Numbered from the stretch's first letter, positions 8,745 to 17,717 are shown. The stretch: DNA of 64,000 nt from Chryseobacterium ureilyticum (GCF_900156735.1 NZ_FTOL01000001.1:1178001-1242000), one strand, 5' to 3'. Made by a program: numbers and translations. Notes: a model not told the origin generated them from the letters alone.

Positions 8745-8772
8745 ATCAATATAATTTTTATTTTTTCTGTTT

Positions 8773-9603
8773 TTAAATTACAAAAGTTAAAGATTCCGGT
8801 AAAGAACTATTGTCTTTTATTTTGATCTCACTTTTATGGTAAACCAGAGAATGAGGAGGTACGTCTTGGGTAACCCAAACATTTCCACCGATGATACTTT
8901 CTCTGCCTATGGTTGTATTTCCTCCTAAAATTGTTGCTCCTGAGTAGATAATGACGTGATCTTCAATATTAGGATGTCTTTTTTGGTTGGCTTTTTCTTT
9001 GGAAACATTTAAGGCTCCGAGAGTTACTCCCTGATAAATCTTAACATGATTTCCTATAATGGTGGTTTCGCCAATAACAATTCCTGTTCCGTGATCTATG
9101 AAAAACGATTCTCCAATCACTGCTCCCGGATGAATATCAATTCCTGTTTTACTGTGGGCATACTCTGAAATGACACGTGGTAATATTTTTACTTCCTGGC
9201 TCCATAGCTGATGCGAAATACGATAAACATAAGTGGCAAAGAAACCCGGATAGGCAAGATATACTTCTTCAAGAGAATCTGCAGCAGGATCGAATTCCAG
9301 AATAGATTTTGCGTCTAAAACAAGCTGGTCATACAATTCAGGGAGCGTCTCAAAGAACTGTTTAACATGTGTTTCTGCATTTTCTTTGTCCGCTGTGATA
9401 ATCGTGATCAGATCCAAAAGTGTTTTCTGTAAATCCTCAAACCTGCTTTTCAGCTGCTCTTCACTATTGTCATTCTGAGGAAGGAAAAGTACTTCGTACA
9501 AATCTTTCACCCATTTTTTTGTCTTTATCTTATCAAAGAATCCATGAATATTATTTTGTTTCGTCTGATGAATTCTTGCAATTAAATTAATTGGAATAGC
9601 CAT
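8773..9603 (-). CDS. cysE: Serine O-acetyltransferase
   Basis: This enzyme transfers an acetyl group from acetyl-CoA to serine, giving O-acetylserine for CysK. The N-terminal about 130 residues are a helical domain. From about residue 150 on there is a left-handed beta-helix of hexapeptide repeats ([52 protein letters not shown]). The active-site His lies in the IDHGTG motif. The C-terminus reads [22 protein letters not shown]. Length (276) is longer than proteobacterial SAT N-terminal forms but usual for Bacteroidota. The gene starts 4 nt after the cysN stop. Confidence 0.94.
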   Translation of the reverse strand: MAIPINLIARIHQTKQNNIHGFFDKIKTKKWVKDLYEVLFLPQNDNSEEQLKSRFEDLQKTLLDLITIITADKENAETHVKQFFETLPELYDQLVLDAKSILEFDPAADSLEEVYLAYPGFFATYVYRISHQLWSQEVKILPRVISEYAHSKTGIDIHPGAVIGESFFIDHGTGIVIGETTIIGNHVKIYQGVTLGALNVSKEKANQKRHPNIEDHVIIYSGATILGGNTTIGRESIIGGNVWVTQDVPPHSLVYHKSEIKIKDNSSLPESLTFVI

Positions 9604-9607
9604 TTTT

Positions 9608-10846
9608 CTATTGAATTATACAGGCTGCAACAGTAGAATTTGAGGTTTCATCCACTAAAATTGCTGATCCTGTTGTTTTATTACTTATAAAACTATCATA
9701 GACCAAAGGTTGTGCCGTTCGAAGGGTAACTTTCACAATTTCATTAAGTTTGATTTCGCTTTCAATATGTTCATGCTGAAGTGTATTGACATTGATCTTA
9801 TAATCCACTTCCTTTACGATAGCTTTTACAACTCTGCTGTTTTGCTGAAGCAGATATTTGTTGCCTGGTTGTAATGGTTTTTGATCCAGCCAGCATAAAA
9901 GTATTTCAAGATCTTTTTCTACCACGGGAAGTTCTTCTGTTGTAGCAAAAACGTCTCCTCTGCTGATATCCAGATCGTGTGTAATATGAATAACAGCGGG
10001 CTGCCCTTCAACAACTTCTTCTTTTTCGATTCCGTTGACTTCAATCCTGGAAATTTCACTTGTTAGCCCTGCCGGAAGAATATGTACAGAATCTCCTTTT
10101 TTGAATTTTCCGCTTAATATCTGCCCTGCATAACCTCTGTAATCATGTAATTCCTCAGTCTGAGGACGAATCACATACTGTACCTGAAAACGGTTTCCTT
10201 TATTTTGTTCTTCATTCAATGTTACCTGTTCCAGATATTCCAAAAGTGATTTTCCTTCATACCATTCAGTTCTGGATGAGGTAGAAACAATATTATCTCC
10301 TTTCAATGCGGAAATCGGGAAATAGCTTACATCATTTAAGCCTAGATTTTCTGCAATTTTTGAATAGTCTGCTTTAATGGTTTCAAAAACATCCTCCGAA
10401 TAATCAACCATATCCATTTTATTAATTGCAACAGCTACTTTTTTCAGTTTTAAAAGAGACGCAATAATGGAATGTCTTCTGGTTTGTTCAATAACACCTT
10501 TACGAGCGTCAATAAGAATGACCATAAGATCGGAATTGGATGCCCCGGTGATCATATTACGGGTATATTGTACATGTCCCGGAGCATCGGCAATGATAAA
10601 TTTCCTTTTTGGTGTTGAGAAATAGCGGTAGGCAACATCAATGGTTATTCCCTGTTCTCTTTCTGCTCTCAGCCCATCAGTTAAAAGGGCTAAGTCTACA
10701 CCGTCTTCATTTTTGTTTTTAGAATGTTTCTCAAGCACTTCCAGCTGATCCTGTAAAATACTTTTGCTATCGTAAAGCAGTCTTCCGATAAGGGTACTTT
10801 TCCCGTCATCTACGCTTCCTGCTGTTATAAATCTTAATATGTCCAT
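9608..10846 (-). CDS. cysN: Sulfate adenylyltransferase, GTPase subunit
   Basis: CysN is the GTP-hydrolysing partner that drives APS formation by CysD from sulfate and ATP. GTPase motifs are G1 GSVDDGKST (about 10-18), G3 DAPGH (87-91) and G4 NKMD (142-145), followed by an EF-Tu-like beta-barrel pair. The protein ends at 412 residues with no APS kinase (CysC) domain fused. This fits the downstream use of APS rather than PAPS suggested by the cysH sequence. It lies 73 nt after cysD in the same direction. Confidence 0.96.
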   Translation of the reverse strand: MDILRFITAGSVDDGKSTLIGRLLYDSKSILQDQLEVLEKHSKNKNEDGVDLALLTDGLRAEREQGITIDVAYRYFSTPKRKFIIADAPGHVQYTRNMITGASNSDLMVILIDARKGVIEQTRRHSIIASLLKLKKVAVAINKMDMVDYSEDVFETIKADYSKIAENLGLNDVSYFPISALKGDNIVSTSSRTEWYEGKSLLEYLEQVTLNEEQNKGNRFQVQYVIRPQTEELHDYRGYAGQILSGKFKKGDSVHILPAGLTSEISRIEVNGIEKEEVVEGQPAVIHITHDLDISRGDVFATTEELPVVEKDLEILLCWLDQKPLQPGNKYLLQQNSRVVKAIVKEVDYKINVNTLQHEHIESEIKLNEIVKVTLRTAQPLVYDSFISNKTTGSAILVDETSNSTVAACIIQ

Positions 10847-10919
10847 CCGTTTTTTGAATTATAAGTGATGAGTAATTTTTAGGTTTTAATCAACAGATAT
10901 TCAATCTGTTATTTATTAT

Positions 10920-11828
10920 TTAAAAATAACCTCCTTTTTTTCTGTCTTCCATTGCTGCTTCTGTCACTCTGTCATCGATTCTTGTTTCCCCACGTTCTGA
11001 AATTCTTGTTGCTACAATCTCTTCAATAACGGCATCAATTGTTTCTGCATAAGACTCTACAGCGGCAGTGCATGTCATATCACCTACAGTTCGGTAACGA
11101 ATTTTCTTTGTAGTAATAATATCTTCAGGCTCTAAAAACACATGCTCGGAATTGGCAAGCCATTGTCCGTTAAAATCTACCACTTCCCTTTCGTGCGAGA
11201 AATAGATAGAGGGTAAGGCTATTTTTTCTCTGCGGATGTAGTTCCAGATGTCAAGTTCAGTCCAGTTGCTGATTGGGAAAACTCTTACATTTTCTCCTTT
11301 GTGAATCTTTCCGTTGAAGATATTCCACAGTTCCGGGCGCTGAAGTTTTGGATCCCATTGCCCGAATTCATCACGAACAGAGAATATTCTTTCTTTGGCG
11401 CGGGCTTTTTCTTCATCTCTTCTGGCTCCTCCGATACAGGCATCAAATTCAAATTCTTCAATCGTATCTAATAAAGTATAGGTTTGCAGCCAGTTTCTGC
11501 TTGGGAATTTGCCTTTTGCTTCAGTGAGTTTTTTACTTTTAATAGTATCTTCTACTTTTCTTGCCACTAAATCTACGCCTAGTTGCTCAACCAGATGATC
11601 CCGGAACTCAAGGACTTCGGGAAAATTATGTCCTGTGTCTACATGAACGAATTTGAAGGGAATCTTCCCGTGAAAGAATGCTTTTCTTGCGAGGTGAGCC
11701 AGAACAATACTGTCTTTTCCACCGCTGAATAATAAAGCGGGACGCTCAAACTGCCCGGCAACTTCTCTTAATATGTAAATAGATTCGGCTTCCAGCTGAT
11801 CTAAATAGTTTAATTGTTGTATTGACAT
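10920..11828 (-). CDS. cysD: Sulfate adenylyltransferase, small catalytic subunit
   Basis: CysD is an ATP-PPi-loop enzyme making APS from ATP and sulfate together with CysN. The PP-loop is ALLFSGGKDSIVLAHLARK (about 31-49), followed by VDTGHNFPEVLEFRD and the RRDEEKARAKERIFS arginine-rich segment. The C-terminus RKKGGYF is typical. I choose the ATG at 11828 (MSIQQLNYLDQLEAESI), giving 302 residues, the size of E. coli CysD. The longer frame from 11864 would overlap cysH and adds an unlike sequence. The chosen start leaves 11 nt to the cysH stop. Confidence 0.95.
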   Translation of the reverse strand: MSIQQLNYLDQLEAESIYILREVAGQFERPALLFSGGKDSIVLAHLARKAFFHGKIPFKFVHVDTGHNFPEVLEFRDHLVEQLGVDLVARKVEDTIKSKKLTEAKGKFPSRNWLQTYTLLDTIEEFEFDACIGGARRDEEKARAKERIFSVRDEFGQWDPKLQRPELWNIFNGKIHKGENVRVFPISNWTELDIWNYIRREKIALPSIYFSHEREVVDFNGQWLANSEHVFLEPEDIITTKKIRYRTVGDMTCTAAVESYAETIDAVIEEIVATRISERGETRIDDRVTEAAMEDRKKGGYF

Positions 11829-11839
11829 TTTTATCTTTT

Positions 11840-12559
11840 TTATTGATGAATATGCAGACCACACTCTTTTTTATTGGCATCTTCCCACCACCAGCGTCCT
11901 GCCCTGAAATCTTCTCCTTCCTGAATAGCTCTTGTACAAGGCTCACATCCAATGCTTACAAAACCTTTTTTATGGAGATAGTTGTAAGGTAAATGATTAT
12001 CTTTTACATAGTCTGTCACCTGTTCAGTACTCCAGTGAAGAATCGGATGGAACTTAATGATCTTATTATCTTCATCCCATTCCAGTGCCGGCATATTTTG
12101 TCTGTTGGGAGAATGTTCGGCTCTTAAACCTGTGATCCATACTTTATATCCTTGTAATGCTTTTTTCAATGGATGTACCTTACGGATTGTACAGCATGCT
12201 TTTCTTTGATCCACAGATTGATAAAATGAATTGGGACCGTTTTTGGATACAAAATTTCTCAGTTCTTCTGTGTCCGGATAATAGGCTTTGATCTCCTTTT
12301 TAAAGAAGGCTTTTGTAGAAGCCCAAGTTTCATAGGTTTGTTCAAAAAGTCTTCCGGTGTCCAACGTAAAAATATCAACCTCTAAGTTTTTTATCAGATG
12401 AGTGATTACCTGATCCTCATAGCTGAAGCTGGTAGAAAAAACCACTTCATTCGGAAATCTTTCTATCAGTCTTTGCAAAAAATCGGCTTGAGAAGGCTCT
12501 CCTGCAAGCTCTTCCTGAAGTTTTTCGAATTCAATTTTCAGACTATTTTCCATTTTCAT
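11840..12559 (-). CDS. cysH: Adenylylsulfate (APS) reductase, 4Fe-4S type
   Basis: This enzyme reduces the activated sulfate to sulfite with thioredoxin. The 239 residues contain the adenylyl-binding loop VFSTSFSYEDQV and the catalytic C233 in KECGLH. Two cysteine pairs, CC at 122-123 (ACCTIRKVHPL) and CxxC at 205-208 (GCEPC), are the ligands of the 4Fe-4S cluster that marks APS-specific reductases; PAPS reductases such as E. coli CysH lack them. No APS kinase gene occurs in the window, in agreement. It is the first gene of the sulfur run, with its own promoter and a dyad upstream. Confidence 0.95.
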   Translation of the reverse strand: MKMENSLKIEFEKLQEELAGEPSQADFLQRLIERFPNEVVFSTSFSYEDQVITHLIKNLEVDIFTLDTGRLFEQTYETWASTKAFFKKEIKAYYPDTEELRNFVSKNGPNSFYQSVDQRKACCTIRKVHPLKKALQGYKVWITGLRAEHSPNRQNMPALEWDEDNKIIKFHPILHWSTEQVTDYVKDNHLPYNYLHKKGFVSIGCEPCTRAIQEGEDFRAGRWWWEDANKKECGLHIHQ

Positions 12560-12575
12560 TTGAAATTTGTTGTTG

Positions 12576-12610
12576 CAAATATATATAAAATTCTATAACT
12601 CCTATCAAAA
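12576..12610 (-). promoter_or_regulatory. Promoter of the sulfur assimilation genes (cysH)
   Basis: Reading the minus strand, a perfect Bacteroidota -7 box TATATTTG is at 12576-12583 and a TTTTG -33 element at 12606-12610, with about 22 nt between. The cysH ATG follows at 12559. The -33 element lies in the middle of the dyad at 12599-12616. Confidence 0.6.
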
Positions 12611-12616
12611 TAGTAG
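12599..12616. promoter_or_regulatory. Candidate Rrf2 operator over the cysH -33 region
   Basis: CTCCTAT-CAAA-ATAGTAG is a 7-4-7 dyad with one mismatch. It overlaps the -33 element of the cysH promoter and sits in the 75-nt gap just downstream of the Rrf2 gene, so binding would block RNA polymerase. The link to the Rrf2 protein is inferred from position only. Confidence 0.5.
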
Positions 12617-12634
12617 AATTTAAATGAAAAAAAA

Positions 12635-13051
12635 TTAATCTTTATTGATGAACTTAGTCAGAGTAGCTTCCATCATGCTTTTTCTGGTCTTTTCACGAAC
12701 GATTATTAATTCTTTTCTAAGATAGCAAACAGCTTCATCCACACAATCATCACATGCTTCATAGAAGTTTAGAGAAACGCATGGCGTAAGAGCAATGGGA
12801 CCATCAAAAATGCGGTAAATATCTGCTAGTGAAACATCATCAGGGGATTTCAGGATATAATACCCTCCTACTTTACCTTGTTTACTGTTAACAAGTTTAG
12901 CCCTTTTAAGTTCGAGAAGAATCTGTTCTAAGAATTTTTTTGGAATGTTTTCGTCTTGTGCAATAACTGAAGTGGGCAGATAGCCTTGATTGTAATTTCT
13001 TGCTAATCTGACCATTGCTTTTAGTGCGTACTTGCAGCGTTTAGACATCAT
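12635..13051 (-). CDS. Rrf2-family transcriptional regulator, cysteine-rich
   Basis: This 138-residue winged-helix regulator has the Rrf2 start MSKRCKYALKAMVRLAR, the recognition region IPKKFLEQILLELKRAKLV and the wing GGYYILK. Cysteines C91, C100, C103 and C109 lie in the segment where IscR, NsrR and RsrR bind an Fe-S cluster, though the spacing (8, 2 and 5 residues between them) is not the IscR pattern. CymR-type members lack such a set. Placed directly before the sulfur genes on the same strand, it is the obvious candidate regulator, possibly sensing cluster status or, with CysK, cysteine supply. The effector is unknown. Confidence 0.93.
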   Translation of the reverse strand: MMSKRCKYALKAMVRLARNYNQGYLPTSVIAQDENIPKKFLEQILLELKRAKLVNSKQGKVGGYYILKSPDDVSLADIYRIFDGPIALTPCVSLNFYEACDDCVDEAVCYLRKELIIVREKTRKSMMEATLTKFINKD

Positions 13052-13121
13052 AATCTACGCAAGGTATAACAAATTATCTGATAAATGAAATGTTTTCGGG
13101 CTAATGCTGAAATTTTGGTAT

Positions 13122-13160
13122 AACCACAAAAGTTACAAAAAGGTTTTTAACACGTAAGTT
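13122..13160. repeat. Half copy of the AACCAC...AACAC repeat
   Basis: The order AACCACAAAAG, then a T-rich spacer, then TTTTTAACACGTAAGTT matches the arms of the inverted repeat at 3290-3444 (AACCACCAAGGCATAAG ... AAACACTTAAGTT), with substitutions. Two related copies in one window suggest a dispersed genomic repeat. Confidence 0.5.
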
Positions 13161-13302
13161 GATTTTAAGTTACGAGTAAACTACAGAGAAGTTCACTTAA
13201 GTTTAAAAAAAATCAAAGATTTCTATTATTCTCGCAGATGTCACAAATTAAGTAGATTTTTTACCCATAAGAATAATGAGATCTTTTGGAAATTATCGGA
13301 TC

Positions 13303-13334
13303 AAACCTTATAGGTTTTAAAACCTATAAGGTTT
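13303..13334. repeat. Perfect 32-bp palindrome
   Basis: AAACCTTATAGGTTTT is followed directly by its exact reverse complement. It sits between the Rrf2 promoter region and the 3' end of the GNAT gene. It lacks a T tract on either side, so it is a poor intrinsic terminator. It may be a dispersed palindromic unit. Confidence 0.85.
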
Positions 13335-13429
13335 AGTCTATCTATAAAATCTGTGTCATCTGTAAAATCAGTGAGAAATAAATAACACCTACGTATCTGT
13401 AAGTGTTTGTTGATCAGTGATTAAAAATA

Positions 13430-13915
13430 TTACAATACAAAAAAAGCTAACTCTCTGTTTTCTTCTATCAGGTTTTCATTTCTGTTAAATCCACATTTAA
13501 GAAGTACCTTTTGAGAACCGATATTATCGAGATCTGTTACGGCAACAATTTCTTTATTTTCGTCTGTTGAAAGACAATGGGTGGTAAGGGCTTTACATAT
13601 TTGGGTTCCAATTCCTTTTCCCCAATAGTTTTCTCCAAGAATATATCCAATTTCTGTTTGATTAGGATTATGATGGAAAACTCTGGCAAGACACATTCCA
13701 ACAAAAGCGTCATTCTGAGCATCAAATACTCCCCATCTGCTGAATGGTCCTTCATTATAGTCTGATAATGCTTTTTCGAACATGGATTTAAACTCTTCAG
13801 GAGATTTGTAAGGCAGATGACGGGTAACATTTTCATTTTTAAATAGATCTAAAAATAAATTGAGTTCCTGTGGGATAAACTCCCGTATGATGATGGTATC
13901 GTTTTTATAGTACAT
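13430..13915 (-). CDS. GNAT-family N-acetyltransferase (RimJ/RimL-like)
   Basis: The protein has 161 residues. The acetyl-CoA binding stretch is seen at IGYILGENYWGKGIGTQICKAL (Q/RxxGxG/A-like), and the later VTDLDNIGSQKVLLKCGF is the typical N-x-x-S-x-x-V-x-x-K-x-G-F end of RimJ/RimL proteins. It probably acetylates an amino group on a protein terminus or small molecule; the substrate cannot be predicted. It stands alone between two intergenic regions. Confidence 0.85.
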   Translation of the reverse strand: MYYKNDTIIIREFIPQELNLFLDLFKNENVTRHLPYKSPEEFKSMFEKALSDYNEGPFSRWGVFDAQNDAFVGMCLARVFHHNPNQTEIGYILGENYWGKGIGTQICKALTTHCLSTDENKEIVAVTDLDNIGSQKVLLKCGFNRNENLIEENRELAFFVL

Positions 13916-14219
13916 AAGAATAATTTGAGTTTGAAATTGATGAATAAAATTACGTAAATAAACTTACAATTGTCGATAAAACCTAATAATATTCGCCATA
14001 AAACAAAGATGGACTTAAAAAATTAAGCCCATCTTGTATTCAACAAGTGAATAACTAAAATATCAATACTAAATTATTTTATTAATTGCATCTTTTTAAA
14101 AAGTTTTAAACCAATTTGTAACCGCTTTGAAGTAGTAATCAAGAGGCTGTTAACCAAGAAGGGTTCCCTTTCCAGAATACTGCTCATCTTCAATATTGTA
14201 TTGATATAGCGTTTTGACC
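13916..14219. other. 304-nt intergenic region
   Basis: No gene was seen. It contains a hairpin at 14006-14035 (see terminator entry) and otherwise AT-rich sequence between the metalloprotease stop and the GNAT start. Confidence 0.5.
14006..14035. terminator. Hairpin downstream of the M43 protease gene
   Basis: AGATGGACTTAA and TTAAGCCCATCT pair over 12 positions with one mismatch across an A-rich loop. It lies 185 nt past the protease stop. The flanking T tract is weak, so terminator activity is uncertain. Confidence 0.4.
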
Positions 14220-16370
14220 CTATTTTTTAATGAATTTTTGGGAAGACTTCCCTAAAGAAGTTTCAATATCAATTAAATAAGTTCCGCTTAGGAAGTGTTT
14301 AACATCAACCTTATCACCAATCACTTTAGCATTCATTTTTCTTCCAAACATGTCATAAACAGAAATTGATTTAATTTTCCCTTTTGTTTTAATATTCACT
14401 ACATCAGAAACTGGATTTGGATAGATGGATGTTTCTGATTTTGTTGTATCAACGTCTGAAGTGGATAATGATGATAATGCACAAGGGGTTGTAATACTGC
14501 CATTTGGTTGTGTATTATATCCAAACTCAGTTACAGAATAACCTGAACCATTGGTCCCAACAATCACTTTGAAATAGCCGTTAATATTGTAACCTTCGAA
14601 TTGGTTTCTAAAACCAACATAAGCGGTTTTGCCAGACCAGTTAGTGTATGTAGGGGTGTACACGTCAAGTTGTCCGGGAGTACCAATTGGGTAACCTGTA
14701 TTATTTGCATTAGTTATAGTGGTGCAAGCCGGAATTAAACTAATATTTCTTGTTCCTGTTTCGCAAACTAATCCTTTCCAATAGGTCTCCAATTTTAATT
14801 GATTTGCGCCATAGTACCAAGCGCCATATCCTGCATCATCACTAAGCTCCGGGTTAATGATAAAATATTTCCAAGTTGCCCCGGAGTTGGTTGTTACTGT
14901 TGTTGGTGTTGGGTTTGCATAACTTTCCAGAGGAGTTCCTGTAACTATTTTATAGGGGGCTTTGTAAGAAAAAGTTAATGCCAAAGCTGTAGTTGATCCT
15001 AATGAAGTTACGCCTCCTGTTATAGCCGGATCTCGGAATATAATTGATGAATTCAGGACCTGACTTTTAGGATGACTGGTTGCCGCACCATTTATGGTAA
15101 GTGTAGCGGTAGTAGGGCTTGTAACTGCTATAGCTGCTGTTAGTCCTGCAGGTAATGAAGAAGTGAAATGTGTTCCTGCAGTAAGATTTGTTCCATTGGG
15201 TACGGCAAATGTTGCTCCGTTTAGTGTAATCGTTGATTTAGGGGCAGATGCTACGGTTCCATCTAATGACACGGCTCCATTATTGTTTAAGTTCTCTGTA
15301 AATGTACTGTTGCTAAGGGTTAATTTAGGTGGAGTATTGGCAACTCCGGTTGCGGCTAAGTTGGCAGGCTGCCATAAATTTATTCGCGAAGGATGGTTTA
15401 ATGCTGCTAGCATTCTGTCAACTTGTCCATTGGTAAACATTTTATAACAACCGGAAGAACCATTGTATCCCATATAGTTTTCAACGTTTACTTTTTGCCC
15501 AAGACAATTGTTTCCAGTTGTACATCCTAATCCGGAAGAAGCATTTTCTACAGGCGTGTCAGCAACTCCATCACCATCATTAGTTGGGTTTGCAGTTGAA
15601 CACGGAATATTAAACGTGTGTTGAAGATTTAACCAATGCCCAAATTCGTGAGTAAATGTATCAGAAAACTCGTTTGAAGCTACTGTACCAGCGGCATTAA
15701 ATATATAACGTCCATTATAAACAACTCTGGCTGTATTTACTGAAGCCATGTATGAATCCGGATACCAGGCAACTCCCGATTGATATAAATCCTTATCAGC
15801 ATATAGATCATTTTGTATATACACATTCATATACTTTGCATTATCCCATGCATCTGCGCCAATTTCTGTATCATATCCGCCTCCATTGCCATATCCGCCT
15901 TTGAAAGGATGAAAAATAACTCCGCTTGTTGCTTTTCCGGTTGGATCAATTTTAGCTAATCGAAATTCAACACTTAATGCTCCTCTGATAGATTGGAAGT
16001 CAGGATCTACAGTATTTGAATCAGTGTTAATTCCATTGAAATTTAAATTGATTTGTTGCAGTAAGTCAACTACTTTTTGGTGATTTACTTTTACATTACT
16101 TTGAGATTCTCCATAAAGATGGAAAACCACAGGGATGATGTAGGTTGGGTTGCTGGTCTTATTATCCAGTGAATTTTTGTTTGATCCCCTTTTTTTTATG
16201 AAATCTTTGGTGTATTTCTCAAAATTTTCATATTCAGCCTTAGATTTAGGATGCAGTTCAAAATGTTTTTTCATCATTTCATCTGCTTTACACTCATGAG
16301 GTCTGTTTTCTTGAGCAAAACCTATTATTGGAAATAGGGAAACAAGTAGTAGTAATTTAAATTTTTTCAT
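14220..16370 (-). CDS. Secreted M43 (pappalysin-like) zinc metalloprotease with T9SS sorting domain
   Basis: The 716 residues begin with a signal peptide (about 1-19, ending GFAQ) and a pro-region. The metzincin catalytic domain has the zinc motif HEFGHWLNLQH (about 241-251) and a Met-turn ENYMGY (about 296-301). Cysteines around the site (IPCSTAN, GLGCTTGNNCLGQ) fit the pappalysin family. Two beta-rich segments follow, then a type A T9SS C-terminal domain beginning SIYPNPVSDVVNI and ending SSQKFIKK. It should be exported through the type IX system and act on extracellular protein. Downstream genes for hydroxyproline and proline-peptide use suggest collagen or gelatin as one substrate; this is inference. 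Confidence 0.94.
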   Translation of the reverse strand: MKKFKLLLLVSLFPIIGFAQENRPHECKADEMMKKHFELHPKSKAEYENFEKYTKDFIKKRGSNKNSLDNKTSNPTYIIPVVFHLYGESQSNVKVNHQKVVDLLQQINLNFNGINTDSNTVDPDFQSIRGALSVEFRLAKIDPTGKATSGVIFHPFKGGYGNGGGYDTEIGADAWDNAKYMNVYIQNDLYADKDLYQSGVAWYPDSYMASVNTARVVYNGRYIFNAAGTVASNEFSDTFTHEFGHWLNLQHTFNIPCSTANPTNDGDGVADTPVENASSGLGCTTGNNCLGQKVNVENYMGYNGSSGCYKMFTNGQVDRMLAALNHPSRINLWQPANLAATGVANTPPKLTLSNSTFTENLNNNGAVSLDGTVASAPKSTITLNGATFAVPNGTNLTAGTHFTSSLPAGLTAAIAVTSPTTATLTINGAATSHPKSQVLNSSIIFRDPAITGGVTSLGSTTALALTFSYKAPYKIVTGTPLESYANPTPTTVTTNSGATWKYFIINPELSDDAGYGAWYYGANQLKLETYWKGLVCETGTRNISLIPACTTITNANNTGYPIGTPGQLDVYTPTYTNWSGKTAYVGFRNQFEGYNINGYFKVIVGTNGSGYSVTEFGYNTQPNGSITTPCALSSLSTSDVDTTKSETSIYPNPVSDVVNIKTKGKIKSISVYDMFGRKMNAKVIGDKVDVKHFLSGTYLIDIETSLGKSSQKFIKK

Positions 16371-16451
16371 GATTTTTGGATTTGTTTGTTAATAAATTGT
16401 TTGAATAATCAAATTGTTTTGGGTTTAATTTTTTGTGTTATGTGATGTTTT

Positions 16452-17717
16452 TTAACTAAATCTTTCAGGGTTAAAAATCCTGATATCAACCGTTGGTTTT
16501 TCTTCATTGGCAAGCTCAGAAACAGTTTTCCCGAAAATAGGTCCGAGACTTAAGCCCATCATTCCACCGGCGCCTGCAATAATCAGATTTTTTAATTTTG
16601 AAGACTGTCCCAGGTAAGGAAGCCCATCCGGTGCACAAGGTCTATAGCCTAACCATATTTCTGATTCTTTAGGTAATTTAACTTGAAAATCAGGCATGTA
16701 TTTAGGAATAGAATTTACGATCCCCTCTACTCTTTTCATATTCACTTTATTATGATGGGATGCCAGTTCCATAGTTCCTCCAAAACGGATCTGCCCGTTC
16801 ATTGGGGTTACCGCTACCCTTGCTTCCAGTAATAATGCTGCATGTTCTAATCTGTTGACTGGATTTTCAGGAGTATGCATGAAAGAATATCCTTTTCCGG
16901 GCATCAGTTGAATTTTAATGCCAGCTTTTTGAGCCAATTCGGGTAAAAATGAACCTCCGGTCATAATGAAACGATCAGCTGAAAATTTTTTACCATTGGC
17001 GATTACTGCTTTAATGGTATTTCCTACAATTTCGTAGCTTGTTACTCTATGTTGCGGGTGAAAAATGACTCCATTGTTTTTAAGGTAAGAGATCATTTGT
17101 TTCATCAGCTTCATGGGATTCATGTGACCATCACATTTGTAATTGATTCCGCCGATAACATCCAATTGGGCATTGGGCTCAAGCTCCTGAATTCCTTTTT
17201 TATCCAAAATGTCAACAGGAAGTCCCAGACTGGTGGCTTTATGGGCTAACTCTGTTTCTTCCTCGGCTACTTTTTCTGTTTTATAGAGCATCAGAATCCC
17301 GTTTTGATTCAATTCAAAATCAAATTCTTCTTTTCCTGCAATTTCATTGTAAAGGCTGCTGCTTGCGAGATTAAGATCTCTGATTGCCTGTGCAGAACGG
17401 TCTACATGGTTCTGGTTTGAGTGTTTCAGAAATTTAAGCCCCCATGATAACAGTTGAGTACTTAGTGAGGGTTTTACATAAAACGGACTTTTACTGTCGA
17501 ACATCCATCGAATTCCCTGTGCTACAACTCCGGGTGCGGCTAATGGGGTAAAATGACTGGGTACAATCATTCCTGCATTGCCATAAGAGCAATTGTTGCT
17601 AAGGTCATTTTGTTCCAGAATTTCTACCTGCCATCCTTTCTGTAAAAGATAATATGCTGAGCTTAATCCTGCGATTCCGGCACCTATAATCAGTGCTTTG
17701 CCTTTATTTTGTGTCAT
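16452..17717 (-). CDS. FAD-dependent D-amino-acid oxidase/dehydrogenase family, probable cis-4-hydroxy-D-proline oxidase
   Basis: The 421 residues open with the FAD-binding motif ALIIGAGIAGLSSAYYLL (about 8-25) and carry DadA-like motifs NCSYGNAGMIVPSH and LPYLGQSSKLKNLIIAGAGGMMGLSLGP. The family oxidises D-amino acids to imino acids. The next gene upstream is a 4-hydroxyproline epimerase (15 nt gap), so the likely substrate is cis-4-hydroxy-D-proline, giving 1-pyrroline-4-hydroxy-2-carboxylate. Assignment to that substrate is by operon context. It appears to be a single-chain enzyme, unlike three-subunit dehydrogenases in some pseudomonads. Confidence 0.88.
   Translation of the reverse strand: MTQNKGKALIIGAGIAGLSSAYYLLQKGWQVEILEQNDLSNNCSYGNAGMIVPSHFTPLAAPGVVAQGIRWMFDSKSPFYVKPSLSTQLLSWGLKFLKHSNQNHVDRSAQAIRDLNLASSSLYNEIAGKEEFDFELNQNGILMLYKTEKVAEEETELAHKATSLGLPVDILDKKGIQELEPNAQLDVIGGINYKCDGHMNPMKLMKQMISYLKNNGVIFHPQHRVTSYEIVGNTIKAVIANGKKFSADRFIMTGGSFLPELAQKAGIKIQLMPGKGYSFMHTPENPVNRLEHAALLLEARVAVTPMNGQIRFGGTMELASHHNKVNMKRVEGIVNSIPKYMPDFQVKLPKESEIWLGYRPCAPDGLPYLGQSSKLKNLIIAGAGGMMGLSLGPIFGKTVSELANEEKPTVDIRIFNPERFS

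Larger units (their letters stand above)
13052..13429. other. 378-nt intergenic region with dispersed-repeat remnants
   Basis: No gene was seen. It holds a half copy (13122-13160) of the repeat found before the TonB receptor, a perfect 32-bp palindrome (13303-13334), and stretches such as TCTCGCAGATGTCAC and CTGTGTCATCTGTAAAATC that look like decayed dispersed repeats. The region upstream of the Rrf2 start contains a weak TAATTTG-like -7 box near 13070. Confidence 0.55.

Noticed and set aside
11829..11864. Upstream extension of cysD
   Set aside because: It would overlap cysH by 25 nt and adds residues not like CysD; the ATG at 11828 gives the family length.
13052..13121. Riboswitch (SAM or cobalamin type) upstream of the sulfur genes or the TonB receptor
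   Set aside because: No recognisable conserved core for these classes was seen in 3258-3559 or 12560-13121; covariance-model search would be needed to exclude it fully.
15094..15447. 117-codon plus-strand frame inside the M43 protease gene
   Set aside because: The minus strand has a full-length protease with zinc motif and sorting tail; the frame is a shadow.
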